Shown here one piece after another: positions 1 through 10,137 of a stretch of 34,071 nt of DNA. Source of the stretch: Ignavibacteria bacterium (GTDB lineage: Bacteria > Bacteroidota > Ignavibacteria > Palsa-1295); the NCBI GenBank assembly GCA_013287605.1, contig JABDDM010000021.1:1-34071 (forward strand), read 5' to 3'. The translations under genes were made by a program, and so were the position numbers. Within the stretch, counting starts at the first letter, position 1; every line of letters starts with the position of its first letter. The notes under the pieces are model-generated. The model saw only the letters and a program-made list of their open reading frames with translations, made no database searches and was not told the DNA's origin.

Positions 1-209
1 GTCCGGGTGGGATCTGAATTCCACTCCATCTCGATAAAATCAAAACCGGGGACAGCGTAGATACCGTGATCGATCGGAACCGGCGGATACGTAGTAGCGA
101 TAAAATTTGGCTGCGGCGGCACTACACCAACTTCAATCGGTGCTGGGCACCCATTGAGCATGAGTGCGCAGCAGACCGCGGCAACGGGCAATAGAATTCG
201 TAATGTCAT
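1..209 (-). CDS. Lipoprotein, 3' end outside the window (partial)
   Basis: An open frame runs from an ATG at 209 to the window edge with no stop. The first 21 residues form a lipoprotein signal: a short basic N-terminus (MTLR), a hydrophobic stretch, and a lipobox ending L-N-G-C with the lipidated Cys at residue 21. Then comes a Pro-rich linker and a segment (GFDFIEMEWNSDP) that could be the first strand of a fibronectin-III or Ig-like domain. The ATG overlaps the stop of the PorV-like gene (ATGA), so the two are probably translationally coupled and co-transcribed with porU. Function is unknown. The position suggests a lipoprotein serving the T9SS or cell-surface attachment, but this is inference from context only. 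Confidence 0.8.
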   Translation of the reverse strand, partial: MTLRILLPVAAVCCALMLNGCPAPIEVGVVPPQPNFIATTYPPVPIDHGIYAVPGFDFIEMEWNSDPTR

Positions 210-1288
210 TTGCCGATCTCGGTTGAATCCTGCGGCGGATTCAGTATGTTATCGATGTCAACACCAAAGCTCAGGCGGTGCTCTGGTCCAAGATCGTGCA
301 ACGATAGCGAATAATCGAGTTTCAATTTCTTCTGCCAGACAAATCCGGCACCAGCCGCAAAGTCGCCTTGATCAAGACCCATGCGGACCGAAAGATTGTG
401 CGCGTATGTGACATCCATCCCCATGCGCGGCTTACCAGGTTCATGCAGAACAAAGTCATATGCGAACGTCGCAACTGCATTGATGAAACTTAGCTCCTGC
501 GTGTAGGCTGTACCGCCAAGCATACGCATCGGTATGGTCTGCTGGCGCTCCGTCGACCAGCTAAGCTTCGTCCCGCCAATGTCGGTAAGGTTAAGACCCA
601 CGGAGACTTTGCCGAGAACTGGAACCAGCAGATAGTCCGCTAGCGAAAAGCGAAGCATCATCCCCGCATCAATACCAATCCCTTGCGCGCTTCCGAAGGT
701 ACCGATCCTCTGATGAATGTATTTGAAGTTGACTCCAATCGGGACCTCGATGGGATGCGAATAATAGAGCCATCCCCAATCGACTATAAACTTGTTGTTC
801 CTCGCGACCGAGAGCACAACAGCATCTTCAACGTCACTGAAGAGGCTCTGCGCGCCATTGAATGAATTCAGCACCTGCCGCTCGCGCTCGGAAGTAATAT
901 TAATACCTGTGAGGTCTGGCGTCGCCGACATTCCCCCGACTCCCAGCCTGACCCAGTTCAATGCGATAGAGGAATTCTCCATAGGGTAGGTAAACCCCAA
1001 CTGAAAGAAGTCCGCAAGCGCCGATCCTGGTATACCGAACTCGGAAGAATACATGAACCCGAAATACTTATGATCGAGCAGCGAAACGCCTGCTGGATTC
1101 CAGTGAAACGCCGATTCATCGTTTGCAATGCCTGTGAACGCACCGCCCATCGCGAGCGCGTGACCGCCAACAGGTATTTGCATAAAGGCACCCGCATACT
1201 TCGAATCCTGCGCGCGAACGCTGCTCGTCGCGAGCGTGCACAAGCACACCACCGCGAGAAACGCAGATGCCGGAATGATTCGAAGCAT
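206..1288 (-). CDS. porV: PorV/PorQ-family outer-membrane beta-barrel protein, T9SS component
   Basis: About 360 residues from the ATG at 1288. That start is preferred over one at 1375 because it lies 4 nt after the porU stop and begins a clear Sec signal peptide (MLRIIPASAFL... cut after VRA). The mature N-terminus has the family signature: PVGGHALAMGGAFTGIANDESAFHWNPAG followed by many amphipathic strands (shown here across two adjacent motifs, PVGGHALAMGG and AFHWNPAG). In known T9SS, PorV is an FadL-like barrel that collects cargo from the translocon by its C-terminal domain and passes it to PorU for cleavage and anchoring. The direct porU-porV order matches Porphyromonas gingivalis. PorQ or another family member is possible by sequence; the PorU neighbour favours PorV. 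Confidence 0.85.
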   Translation of the reverse strand: MLRIIPASAFLAVVCLCTLATSSVRAQDSKYAGAFMQIPVGGHALAMGGAFTGIANDESAFHWNPAGVSLLDHKYFGFMYSSEFGIPGSALADFFQLGFTYPMENSSIALNWVRLGVGGMSATPDLTGINITSERERQVLNSFNGAQSLFSDVEDAVVLSVARNNKFIVDWGWLYYSHPIEVPIGVNFKYIHQRIGTFGSAQGIGIDAGMMLRFSLADYLLVPVLGKVSVGLNLTDIGGTKLSWSTERQQTIPMRMLGGTAYTQELSFINAVATFAYDFVLHEPGKPRMGMDVTYAHNLSVRMGLDQGDFAAGAGFVWQKKLKLDYSLSLHDLGPEHRLSFGVDIDNILNPPQDSTEIGK

Positions 1289-1292
1289 TCGT

Positions 1293-4200
1293 TTATCTGA
1301 CACGCGCAAACTTTCCTGTAATCTCTTTTTGATCGGTCGGCGTTTTGACAAGCAGCTTATAGAAGTATGCGCCATTTGCTACTTCCGAACCTCCGTCATC
1401 ATTACCGTCCCACCACACTTCGTGATATCCCAACGATGTTGGAACGCCGGTACCACCTTTGAGGAAGCCGAATGTTTGATTCGGATCATCAGATGGGAAT
1501 TGCAGCGTTCGGATCAATCTTCCGCTTACAGTAAAGATCCTCAGTTGCACCGATTCCGCAAATGGAATACCTTTGATCTCATAGGCCAGAAACATCAACA
1601 GGCTGAACGGATTCGGATAACTGCCGAGCGTTCTGATGATAAAATTGTGCGAAACGTTGACGTTCAGTTTCTGCTCCTGGCTGGTGTTGCCATTATTGTC
1701 GGTCGCTTGCACTGAGAGTGTGTGCGGGCCGTCGGTGAGTGTGGGTTCAAAGTGCAGACTCGCAGTCGTTGGAGTGCGCAAAGAATCAAGCATCGCGAAT
1801 TGTGAAGCACTCAGCGCTTTGTTATCAACTTTAATAATTGTTTTGCCAGGCGTGATATCAATACCGTTCGCATCCTGCAGGACGGCTGTGACATGAGGAC
1901 GATCCGGCACGTCGCCGTTGTTAACGAAGACTTGTCCTTCGACGGTGATATCAATCACCGGCGGCTTGTGATCGGTGTGATAAGCAACGGCAAAATTGCC
2001 CAGGTTGCCAGTTGTAGCTGTCAGAAGATCACCGTTGCGAGTCGTTGGTAGAATGGTCCATTGTCTTGAGCGATCATCCTGACGATAAATAAAGAGGTTA
2101 GCAAGATTCGGAATGATTGCTGTGTCCAGTAGATCGATGCGAACCGCGACTTGGCTTGGAGCCGCAAGCGGAATTGCACCGAGCGAATCGCTTACAATTC
2201 GAATCCCTGCATAGCGTTTCTTCGCTTGTGACAGAACGTGAACAAAGTGAATGTCAGGCTGCTGATTGGCATATTGCTGCAGCAATGGCAGTTGCGGCAA
2301 GCGCATTACACGGAGGACATCCTGAGCAATGTTGCCTTCTGCAGAAGGGGGAACATCAACAACGACGCTGCCTCCATCGAACGGAATCGCTTGATGTGGT
2401 CCATTGAACGTCGTGCCTGTTAGCTGCAGATACGCAGCCGCTCCACGAGCCAGCGACATCGCGTATGAAGAATCATTACGCACCGAGCTATCTCTGAGCG
2501 CAAGGGGTGTAGTACCAGACTCCGGCTGTACGATAAAAACAATGTTTGATGTATCGAGCGAGGATCCATCGAGCTGCAGGACCGCGAGTTGACTTGAATG
2601 AGCGGCGATCGACGGGATAGTTGTATTGGCGAGCGTTTGCTTGAGCGTTGTATCGCGGAGCTGTACACTTACGTTTTGTGCGACATCTGATCCCCAATTG
2701 TACACGCTCTCCTGCCAAACCAACCCGGTCGGCGTTGCACGGTAGCGCCCGACGATGCTATGATGGAGCGCATCTCTAAATGCAGCGGGGTCGGCCGAGG
2801 CGCCGACCGTTAGCCTGATCGAGTCGCTTGTAACAGTCTGCCCGGACGTCGGAAACAGGATCGTTCGTCCAACGAGTACCATACTCTTTGTGAGATTCGA
2901 ACCTGCGATCGGAGCAGTTTGATAACGATCCGCAACTGGTGACATCTGAACCGAATCATATGCTCGGGCCTCTGTCATTTTGCCACTTGCGTCGGTCACA
3001 TAGTAATGGATCAATGCCCAGACGGACTTCACACCACTCGGTGATTGTACTACAGCCGAGAAGGTGACATTCGTACCCACGTCAACTGGATGAGGATCGA
3101 ACGCTAGTTCTGAGATTTTCGCAGTTGTAAAAGTAATGTCCGTGGTCGCATGTCCCCACGTCGTGTGATCTGGTTGATAGACCACCACATGATACTCGCC
3201 CCAATTGGCTGTCAAACCGCCTGGAATAACATCAACGGTGCTGAACGCACCGCCCTGGATTGGGACGTTATCGATTACATGTCTAGGTTCGAAAGGCTCG
3301 TTGCCTTCGCCAATGAGTTCGATTCTAGCGGACCCTGTTTGGAGCGTAGTCGTGCCGCTGATCGTCACAGATTGACCGGATTGCGCGGAGCGAGTTGAAA
3401 GTACGAGCCCAACTTTCTGATCGGGCGCAAACGGCGAGGCCAACGGATCTCCAAGATAGAGATAGGAAAGCATTAGTGTCGGATCGAGCAGATTTCCGAT
3501 CGGATCGTTCGAAACAAAGTAGTCAATCTTTCCCGCCGTAGCACGTGCACCGTACGATGCAGGGACTGTATCAAACATTCTGACAAGCAGCGCCCCGCCA
3601 AGATGCAAGTCTTCATCACGGAATCCAAACGAGGAAGCTCCCAAAGCCGCGATCGCACCACCCTGGGGTTCAAGCAATAATGCTGGCAGTAGAGCGCTCT
3701 TTGTAGATCCATCAAATGCACCTGTGAAGCAGGTCAAACTGGCGATGAACGGAAGGTGAGGCGCATTGATCAGACGCGAGGCATCCTCTGCAATGAACAA
3801 TGATCTTCCACCGGCAATCGGATCGGCCCAGACACCAAGACCACCATGCCCCATGAATTGAAGGTATGAAGCCCCGTTATTTATTGCAGCAACAAGCGTC
3901 TTGTCGTCGCCATAGAATGGCAAAGTCTGATCTAGTCCAACACGGTCAACTCCAACGTAGCTCGGAAGAGCTGTGCCAATGAGATACGTGGTCTGTCCAT
4001 AAAAATTATTGCCATTCAACGGCTCGCCTGAAACGAAAAGTGCGCGGTCTTTCCAGATGCCAGGAGCAACAAGATCCTGATCGTAGCGGAGCAGTTTGTT
4101 GACGTACTGTTCATCCTGCGATGTGCTTGTTGAAGGCAATCGACCGAGGAGTATATCGGGAATCAGATCATTGCCGTCAAGCAACGAGAACCATGTGTCG

Positions 4201-6509
4201 GTTGATGTTGAACCGTAACTATAACTTTGGAAATAAAAGGTTGGGACCTGTTCCGGCGGCGCAAAATCCACGCTGTCGTCCGTACCGATATGCGTCGTAC
4301 CCACGAGTAGAACCGCCTTGGGAGGGTCCTGCCAATTGTTGTACGCGTACTGCAGGAAATCCTTGATCGCTTGCGGGCTGCGCGCACCAAAGTTAAATTG
4401 ATCGTAAATGTTCGCAACATCGACCATCATCCCAGAGAGCCCATCTCGCTGCCGATGATCGTCCAATATTTTTGTAAGCGAAGTGGCCCCGATGTCACCT
4501 TTATCATTCTTCATGAGATGTCCCTGATCGGTGATGATCAGGTATGCTCCCCGACTTGCATGATCGCGGAGATCGACCCACGAGTCTCGACGATAGCGCG
4601 CCGGTTTGAGCTTCTGACTCTCTACCGTCGCATAAAACTGATCCGCATCCGAAGCAACATTCAATTGAAAGATCGTCTTGATACCGTTCTCTTTCGGTCC
4701 ACCTGCCTCGATGAACATATTCGAGATCTTCGAAACGCCTTTGCGATAGATCGAAATGTCACTGCGAGTAAAATTGCTGAGCGTAAACTGGTAGAGACCG
4801 GTCGCACCTGCCTGCGGGATTGAAAACTGGATCTGGTCCTGATACGCTGCGTAAAGCCTGTCATAATCGAGATCGAACCAGTTCACATCGAACTGACAGT
4901 ACTGTTCATCGGTCTTGACTTTACTAGTGACGCGCACCTGAAGCGGGAAGCTGATGCGTGTCGTCGAATCGGTGGTAACGAGTGTCTTGAGAATTCCTGG
5001 TGGAGGCGAGGCCTGAAGGATCCGTTGGCTGATGGTGTCGGTTGAGAGGAATTTCATCACCTGAGCCTCCCAGATCCCAAACAAGAGCTCAGTTCCATTG
5101 ACGCTCACATCGGCCTGATGTTCATTCGGCACGACAGGCAGAATTTCGCCATGCGTCCCTACTGTGCCTGGCTGAAAATGTGACACACCATGAAACGCCA
5201 TGCGCAACGTGAACGGCTTGCCATTTTCAAGATCAGGATAGGGCGTGATCGTATCCATTGTCACGCTCTGCGCAGTCTGGACTCGAGCCGTAAACGTATG
5301 GTCTCGCAAAGACGAAAGATCATTCAGGTCCGTGTTCTCGAGATCCTCGTGATACGTATCGTGCTCATAATGCAGTCGTGTGCGAAACGAGCTATTGCGG
5401 AGATCGGTGAATTTTGATTTATCGGCTTCACGAATCTCACCTGATTCTTCAACCAAACGCTTCACTCCACCCTGCGGAATCGAAGAGTACTTTGAACCCC
5501 AGACGAGATAATAGACATTGTAGTGCGTAAACGGATCGTAGTATTCGTCGCCATACGGGCTGTTGTACTTTAGCGTTTTTTCTTCACCGAAGAACTCGAA
5601 GTAGTCGTTCGGATCGAAGTGGCCGTCCTGGTGATCGAATACGTACACAGGCACCTGCTGACCTTGACAGATCACGCGAAGCGTTGTTGGATCCACCGTG
5701 GATCCATCCAACCCAAATTGCTTCAGGTCATCAAACGTGATATGATAAATCCCATCACGATTGATAGACATTCGATAAATATAGCCATCGTCAGCGCGGA
5801 TCCCTGGTGTCTGTTGAACGTCACCGGCAGCGGCTGGACGCATCTTTCCTCTATCTGAGGCCTTCGCGGAAGCAAGTCTGTTCCTAAATGTCGTGGCGGA
5901 GGCACTGAATGCTTCGCGCGTATTCGTCACTGAGACAGCTTGATCGAATCCGGCAGGATCATTGATCGTGACGATGATCTGGTGCGCGTAACTCAGCGTA
6001 TGATGCACGGCATCATAGTCGTAGCAGCCGACCATGAGCGAACCCACATCCGTGGCACGCGCGCGACCTGCATATTGAAATCGCGAAGCTCCGAGGCCAG
6101 AATGCTGAAATGTTCGTTTGGATGGCCGTGAAATTGTTGACTTTGTCGAACCATCAAGTAGTTGATCCACAACCGCTTGAGGGGCGTAGAATGATTGCGG
6201 AAGCTGCAGTGAAGCTCTCTGGATCGAGACGATCGAACTGGTCGCGCGTGCGCTTGCGCGGAGCGTTATCGAAAGCGGCGCGAAGAGATCACCATTGTGA
6301 AGTTGCTCCTGAAGCTGCTGAAGCGTGATGCCAGATTGTGTTGTGTCGAGACGCGGCTGAGGAAGATCGAGTTGGAGGGTAACGGAGTTGGGAGTGCGGG
6401 AGATTTCTTTTATTTTTACTGCGCGAGACGCTCCTGCAAGTTGCTGCGCGCGCGCAACATCCTGACCAGAGACGAACAAGAGCAATACGGCGAAGCATGC
6501 ACTCCTCAT
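1293..6509 (-). CDS. porU: PorU-like C25 (gingipain-family) peptidase of the type IX secretion system
   Basis: About 1738 residues from the ATG at 6509, chosen because it begins a signal peptide (MRSACFAVLLLFVSG... cut after ARA). An in-frame ATG at 6578 would add 23 residues. After about 650 residues of beta-rich prodomain, a C25 domain spans roughly 655-1030. The catalytic pair is visible: His888 in GHGGLGVW and Cys927 in SLTCFTGAF, 39 residues apart, close to the gingipain spacing. Ig-like modules follow, and the last ~110 residues resemble a FlgD/T9SS C-terminal domain (YPNPF, NGAYFYKLLV). PorU cleaves the sorting domain from T9SS cargo and attaches the cargo to surface polysaccharide. 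The protein is much longer than P. gingivalis PorU (about 1158 residues). It could be a secreted C25 protease rather than the sortase; adjacency to porV argues for the sortase. Confidence 0.83.
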   Translation of the reverse strand: MRSACFAVLLLFVSGQDVARAQQLAGASRAVKIKEISRTPNSVTLQLDLPQPRLDTTQSGITLQQLQEQLHNGDLFAPLSITLRASARATSSIVSIQRASLQLPQSFYAPQAVVDQLLDGSTKSTISRPSKRTFQHSGLGASRFQYAGRARATDVGSLMVGCYDYDAVHHTLSYAHQIIVTINDPAGFDQAVSVTNTREAFSASATTFRNRLASAKASDRGKMRPAAAGDVQQTPGIRADDGYIYRMSINRDGIYHITFDDLKQFGLDGSTVDPTTLRVICQGQQVPVYVFDHQDGHFDPNDYFEFFGEEKTLKYNSPYGDEYYDPFTHYNVYYLVWGSKYSSIPQGGVKRLVEESGEIREADKSKFTDLRNSSFRTRLHYEHDTYHEDLENTDLNDLSSLRDHTFTARVQTAQSVTMDTITPYPDLENGKPFTLRMAFHGVSHFQPGTVGTHGEILPVVPNEHQADVSVNGTELLFGIWEAQVMKFLSTDTISQRILQASPPPGILKTLVTTDSTTRISFPLQVRVTSKVKTDEQYCQFDVNWFDLDYDRLYAAYQDQIQFSIPQAGATGLYQFTLSNFTRSDISIYRKGVSKISNMFIEAGGPKENGIKTIFQLNVASDADQFYATVESQKLKPARYRRDSWVDLRDHASRGAYLIITDQGHLMKNDKGDIGATSLTKILDDHRQRDGLSGMMVDVANIYDQFNFGARSPQAIKDFLQYAYNNWQDPPKAVLLVGTTHIGTDDSVDFAPPEQVPTFYFQSYSYGSTSTDTWFSLLDGNDLIPDILLGRLPSTSTSQDEQYVNKLLRYDQDLVAPGIWKDRALFVSGEPLNGNNFYGQTTYLIGTALPSYVGVDRVGLDQTLPFYGDDKTLVAAINNGASYLQFMGHGGLGVWADPIAGGRSLFIAEDASRLINAPHLPFIASLTCFTGAFDGSTKSALLPALLLEPQGGAIAALGASSFGFRDEDLHLGGALLVRMFDTVPASYGARATAGKIDYFVSNDPIGNLLDPTLMLSYLYLGDPLASPFAPDQKVGLVLSTRSAQSGQSVTISGTTTLQTGSARIELIGEGNEPFEPRHVIDNVPIQGGAFSTVDVIPGGLTANWGEYHVVVYQPDHTTWGHATTDITFTTAKISELAFDPHPVDVGTNVTFSAVVQSPSGVKSVWALIHYYVTDASGKMTEARAYDSVQMSPVADRYQTAPIAGSNLTKSMVLVGRTILFPTSGQTVTSDSIRLTVGASADPAAFRDALHHSIVGRYRATPTGLVWQESVYNWGSDVAQNVSVQLRDTTLKQTLANTTIPSIAAHSSQLAVLQLDGSSLDTSNIVFIVQPESGTTPLALRDSSVRNDSSYAMSLARGAAAYLQLTGTTFNGPHQAIPFDGGSVVVDVPPSAEGNIAQDVLRVMRLPQLPLLQQYANQQPDIHFVHVLSQAKKRYAGIRIVSDSLGAIPLAAPSQVAVRIDLLDTAIIPNLANLFIYRQDDRSRQWTILPTTRNGDLLTATTGNLGNFAVAYHTDHKPPVIDITVEGQVFVNNGDVPDRPHVTAVLQDANGIDITPGKTIIKVDNKALSASQFAMLDSLRTPTTASLHFEPTLTDGPHTLSVQATDNNGNTSQEQKLNVNVSHNFIIRTLGSYPNPFSLLMFLAYEIKGIPFAESVQLRIFTVSGRLIRTLQFPSDDPNQTFGFLKGGTGVPTSLGYHEVWWDGNDDGGSEVANGAYFYKLLVKTPTDQKEITGKFARVR

Positions 6510-6677
6510 AGAGAGCACATTCGTCCGAACAAAAGCTTTCACGGTTCTAAGAGCAATGAGGCAGATGGTCCAGGGCAATTCCTGAGATTCAACACCGGAG
6601 CGCGACCATTTGGTTACCTGCTACTGTAGCAAAATAACACAATTAAGGGGGATTTGCAACATAAATGAGGTTAAATA

Positions 6678-6703
6678 CAAACGGCTCCCAAATTCGGGAG
6701 CCG
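6678..6703 (-). terminator. Intrinsic terminator after secA
   Basis: A perfect 8-bp GC-rich stem (CGGCTCCC / GGGAGCCG, 6-nt loop, 6682-6703) starts 8 nt beyond the secA stop. On the minus strand it is followed by TTTGTATTT. It separates secA from porU, so the 201-bp gap (6510-6710) probably also holds a porU promoter, although I see no convincing promoter boxes. Confidence 0.75.
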
Positions 6704-6710
6704 CTTTGAA

Positions 6711-9700
6711 TTACTCTGCACCATGGCAGTTTTTGTACTTTTTACCACTTCCACATGGGCAGGGGTCGTTTCGGCCGACTTTTGGACCGACCCGGACCGG
6801 CTGAAGTACCGGAGGTGCTTCGGACTCCTGACTCCCTCCACCGATAGATGCTGGGGCTGCCTCTTTGCTTGCAACAAGGCGCTGGCGCTTTGCCGGCTGG
6901 GAGGGCATCATTCGCCGTCCTGCGCTTACCGGCTGGGCTCCTCCATCCGGCGAGACCTGCATTGGATAAAGCTTGAATGCCAGCTCGAGGATGCCATCTC
7001 TGATGAGCACCATCATCTCCTGGAACATCCGATAGCCTTCCTGCTTGTATTCGATGAGCGGATCCTTTTGGCCGTAGGCGCGAAGTCCGATCCCCTCTTT
7101 GAGTTCGTCCATCTCGCGAAGATGTTCTTTCCAGCGTTCGTCAATGACACGAAGCGTAGCGTAGCGCTCGAGCCCGGCCATTGTATCATGACCAAGCTGC
7201 TCCTCCTTACGATGGTAAAACGCCTTTGCTTCTTCGATCAACTTTGCAGTGACACCTTCCTCGCCCATTTGAGCAAATTCATCACGCGACATTGCAACGT
7301 CCGCCATGAACCGCGTCAGGATCTCAGTGCGAAGTTCTTCCAGCTCACCTTGATGATAGTGTGTGTGCGTAATCTCCGTGATGGCTTCTTCAAGCATCTC
7401 GAAGACATCATCCTTGAGGCGCTCGCCATAGAGTGCATGACGACGGCGGTCATAGATCACCTCGCGCTGCGAATTCATGACGTTGTCATATTCCAGCAGG
7501 CGCTTGCGCATTGCGAAGTTATTCTCTTCGACTTTCTTCTGTGCACGCTCGACGGACTTCGTGATCATCGAATGCTTGATGACTTCGCCTTCCTGCAGCC
7601 CGAGCTTTTGCATGATGCCTGCAATACGCTCCGACCCGAACAAGCGCATGAGATCATCCTCAAGCGAAAGATAGAATTGTGTCGAGCCAGGATCGCCCTG
7701 GCGACCGGCACGACCACGTAACTGACGATCGATTCGGCGAGCATCATGTCGCTCAGTACCGAGAATATGCAAACCACCTGCTTCGCGAACGCCAGGTCCC
7801 AACTTGATATCGGTGCCTCGGCCTGCCATATTGGTCGCGATCGTGATCGCGCCAGGAAGTCCGGCATTGATAATGATCTCGGCTTCTCGTGCGTGCTGTT
7901 TTGCGTTCAGCACATTATGGGGAACGCCTGCGCGCTTGAGCATACGCGCGATCGTTTCGGAAACTTCAACGCTTGTCGTACCAACGAGCACCGGACGCCC
8001 TGCGGTGCGCATGGCGGAGATCTCTTCGACCACAGCGTTATATTTCTCTCGCTTCGTTCGATAGACCATGTCGTCGCGATCTTCGCGGACGATCGGCTTA
8101 TTCGTCGGGATGACGACTACATCGAGCTTGTAAATTTCGAAGAATTCTCCAGCCTCGGTTTCGGCAGTGCCGGTCATACCGGCAAGCTTTTTATAGAGGC
8201 GGAAATAATTCTGAAGCGTGATCGTCGCCATGGTCTGCGTATCGCGCTCGACCAATACCTGCTCTTTCGCTTCGATGGCCTGATGCAGACCTTCGGAATA
8301 TCGGCGGCCGGGAAGGATACGTCCCGTGAACTCATCAACGATCAGTACCTTGCCCTCTTGAACGACGTAATCGACGTCCTTCTCGTAGATCGAGTATGCA
8401 CGTAGGAGCTGCGAGATCGTGTGCAAACGATCGGAGCGATCGGCATAGAGAAGATTGATCGCGTCTTTCTTTGCCTGCTTCTCCTCCTCGGTAAGATGTC
8501 CCGCGTCAAGTTGTGAAAGTTCGGTCGCAATATCGGGCAATACAAACAGACCCGGATCGGATTCGCCTGCGGCAAGAAAATCACGGCCTTTGTCGGTAAG
8601 ATCGATGTTGTGATTCTTCTCTTCAACGACGAAATAAAGCTCGTCATCAAGGATGTGCATGTTGCGACTTTGGTCACGCATATATTCAAGCTCGGTCTGC
8701 TGCATGAGCTTGAGCGCGTCGCCATCTGCTACGATCTTGAGATAGCGCTTGTTCTTTGGCATGCCATGGTTCGCCCGCACCAAATGTTCACCGGCCTCGT
8801 GACGCTTCTTTGGGTCTTCCGACTTCAAAAGTTCTTCCGCTGCCGCCACGAACTTGGCAACGACAGATTTCTGCGCATTGACAAGTGCTTCGACACGCGG
8901 TCGCATCTCGTCAAACTTGTGATCGTTGCTTTCGACCGGACCGGAGATAATCAGTGGTGTGCGAGCTTCGTCGATCAATACAGAATCGACTTCATCAACA
9001 ATTGCGTAGTTGTGCGGGCGCTGGACCATCTCTTCGGCCTGCGTGACCATGTTGTCGCGCAAGTAATCGAAACCGAATTCGTTATTCGTGCCATAAGTGA
9101 CGTCGGCAGCATACTGCACCTTACGCTCACTCGGCTGCATGCTCTGCAGGATCACACCGACTGTAAGACCAAGAAACTCGTAGAGCTTACCCATCCACTG
9201 CGAGTCGCGCAGAGCAAGGTAATCATTAACTGTTACGATATGGACGCCACGACCAGGAAGTGCGTTGAGATAAACCGGCAACGTAGCAACGAGCGTCTTA
9301 CCTTCGCCAGTCGCCATCTCGGCGATCTTGCCCTTGTGCAACACAGCGCCACCGATCAACTGCACATCGAATGGGACCATGTCCCACTTCACCATCTGGC
9401 CAGCGATGTTCCAGGTTGTGCCGACTAAACGACGAGCGCCTTCTTTTACAACGGCGAAAGCTTCGGGGAGTAACTCATCAAGAATTTCTTTTGTGATCTC
9501 ACCGCGCTCTTTGTCGAGCTCGATGATGCGGTCCATCGCATTCATGCGCTCCTCGTGCTCGATATCCTCGCGCAATAGAGCTTGCAGTTCTTCGCGCTCC
9601 TTGACAATATCACTGATCGCATCATTAATGCGCTGACGGAATTCCACGGTTTTCCCGCGAAGTTCTTCATCGGTAAGCGATTGAAGTTGCTCCCAATGCG

Positions 9701-9791
9701 CGTTGATCTCTTCAACGACGGGCAGCAATTCCTGCACGTCCTTGTCGCGCTTTGAGCCAAATAAACTTTCAAATTTTTCGAGTAGCTTCAT
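6711..9791 (-). CDS. secA: Preprotein translocase ATPase SecA
   Basis: 1026 residues, complete. The cytosolic motor pushes unfolded preproteins through SecYEG using ATP. Visible motifs: Walker A GEGKT (162-166), [16 protein letters not shown] (233-248), Walker B DEVD (266-269) with [12 protein letters not shown], a Lys/Glu-rich insert in NBD1 (about 290-370) as in Bacteroidota Sec[22 protein letters not shown] and [11 protein letters not shown]. The tail ends in a SEC-C zinc motif with C1011, C1013, C1022 and H1023, which in relatives binds SecB or ribosomes. It is upstream of porU in the same direction but has its own terminator. Every T9SS cargo in this window carries a Sec signal, so it depends on this step. 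Two long antisense frames over the gene are shadows. Confidence 0.98.
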   Translation of the reverse strand: MKLLEKFESLFGSKRDKDVQELLPVVEEINAHWEQLQSLTDEELRGKTVEFRQRINDAISDIVKEREELQALLREDIEHEERMNAMDRIIELDKERGEITKEILDELLPEAFAVVKEGARRLVGTTWNIAGQMVKWDMVPFDVQLIGGAVLHKGKIAEMATGEGKTLVATLPVYLNALPGRGVHIVTVNDYLALRDSQWMGKLYEFLGLTVGVILQSMQPSERKVQYAADVTYGTNNEFGFDYLRDNMVTQAEEMVQRPHNYAIVDEVDSVLIDEARTPLIISGPVESNDHKFDEMRPRVEALVNAQKSVVAKFVAAAEELLKSEDPKKRHEAGEHLVRANHGMPKNKRYLKIVADGDALKLMQQTELEYMRDQSRNMHILDDELYFVVEEKNHNIDLTDKGRDFLAAGESDPGLFVLPDIATELSQLDAGHLTEEEKQAKKDAINLLYADRSDRLHTISQLLRAYSIYEKDVDYVVQEGKVLIVDEFTGRILPGRRYSEGLHQAIEAKEQVLVERDTQTMATITLQNYFRLYKKLAGMTGTAETEAGEFFEIYKLDVVVIPTNKPIVREDRDDMVYRTKREKYNAVVEEISAMRTAGRPVLVGTTSVEVSETIARMLKRAGVPHNVLNAKQHAREAEIIINAGLPGAITIATNMAGRGTDIKLGPGVREAGGLHILGTERHDARRIDRQLRGRAGRQGDPGSTQFYLSLEDDLMRLFGSERIAGIMQKLGLQEGEVIKHSMITKSVERAQKKVEENNFAMRKRLLEYDNVMNSQREVIYDRRRHALYGERLKDDVFEMLEEAITEITHTHYHQGELEELRTEILTRFMADVAMSRDEFAQMGEEGVTAKLIEEAKAFYHRKEEQLGHDTMAGLERYATLRVIDERWKEHLREMDELKEGIGLRAYGQKDPLIEYKQEGYRMFQEMMVLIRDGILELAFKLYPMQVSPDGGAQPVSAGRRMMPSQPAKRQRLVASKEAAPASIGGGSQESEAPPVLQPVRVGPKVGRNDPCPCGSGKKYKNCHGAE

Positions 9792-9830
9792 TATTCTATT
9801 TCGTTCTAGGGCGATCGCTTTAATGTGGAA

Positions 9831-9846
9831 GGTGCCTTAAGGCACC
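9831..9846. repeat. Perfect 16-bp palindrome in the secA leader
   Basis: GGTGCCTTAAGGCACC is fully self-complementary and lies 40 nt upstream of the secA ATG. It could be a dimeric regulator's operator or a 6-bp hairpin with a TTAA loop in the leader RNA. There is no T-run on either side, so a terminator is unlikely. Confidence 0.55.
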
Positions 9847-9867
9847 GATTATCTCTCAAATATGCTC

Positions 9868-9888
9868 AAAAACAGGCCTTATCGCCTG
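9868..9888 (-). terminator. Intrinsic terminator of the ppx-tail remnant
   Basis: On the minus strand CAGGC-GATAAG-GCCTG is followed directly by TTTTTG. The TAA of the ppx-like tail (9879-9881) sits in the loop. This may be the original ppx terminator, left behind when the block at 9976-13010 was inserted (inference). Confidence 0.55.
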
Positions 9889-9975
9889 CTCGAAGTTGCC
9901 TTTTTTGAGGTAGTTCGAACAGTTTGACTTGAACGAGCCTTTTTTACACTCCGTTTCGGGATGGATAATTTATTG
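9879..9975 (-). pseudogene. Remnant of the 3' end of a ppx/gppA gene
   Basis: Read on the minus strand, this stretch encodes NKLSIPKRSVKKAR followed by a Lys/Arg/Ser/Thr-rich end and TAA. Those 14 residues are identical to residues 544-557 of the intact Ppx encoded at 12956-14680, and 41 of 42 bases agree. The last 17 residues differ from the intact protein's tail in sequence but share its basic character. Further upstream the frame no longer resembles Ppx. It is either the displaced original 3' end of ppx or the residue of a decayed paralogue. The open frame extends to 10061, but I see no sign that it is expressed. Confidence 0.6.
9934..9975. repeat. Direct repeat copy 1 (ppx tail), 42 bp
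   Basis: Matches 13011-13052 in the same orientation: 35 identical bases, one mismatch, then 6 identical bases. The two copies bound a block of about 3.0 kb. Similarity ends abruptly on both sides, apart from the shared Lys/Arg bias of the encoded tails. Confidence 0.85.
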
Positions 9976-10137
9976 GAACAGGTTCGGCCTTCTGGTACGA
10001 GGCCCGTGGATCTCGAGTTACTGGTTTTCAAGCATAAACTCGGGTTGTAACCATCCGTCAACCTGCGCGTTAGTTAAGCACAGTCATCCAGGATCTGACG
10101 GCACCAGGACCGAACCACAAACAATCACCTTCCGACT

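Noticed and set aside
1289-1375. Upstream start for the PorV-like protein
   Set aside because: It would put 29 extra residues inside the porU coding end, ahead of a complete signal peptide that starts at 1288.
6723-7721. 332-residue plus-strand frame over secA
   Set aside because: It lies wholly antisense to the well-supported secA and its translation shows no domain, signal or low-complexity pattern typical of a protein. The same applies to the 272-residue frame at 8610-9428.
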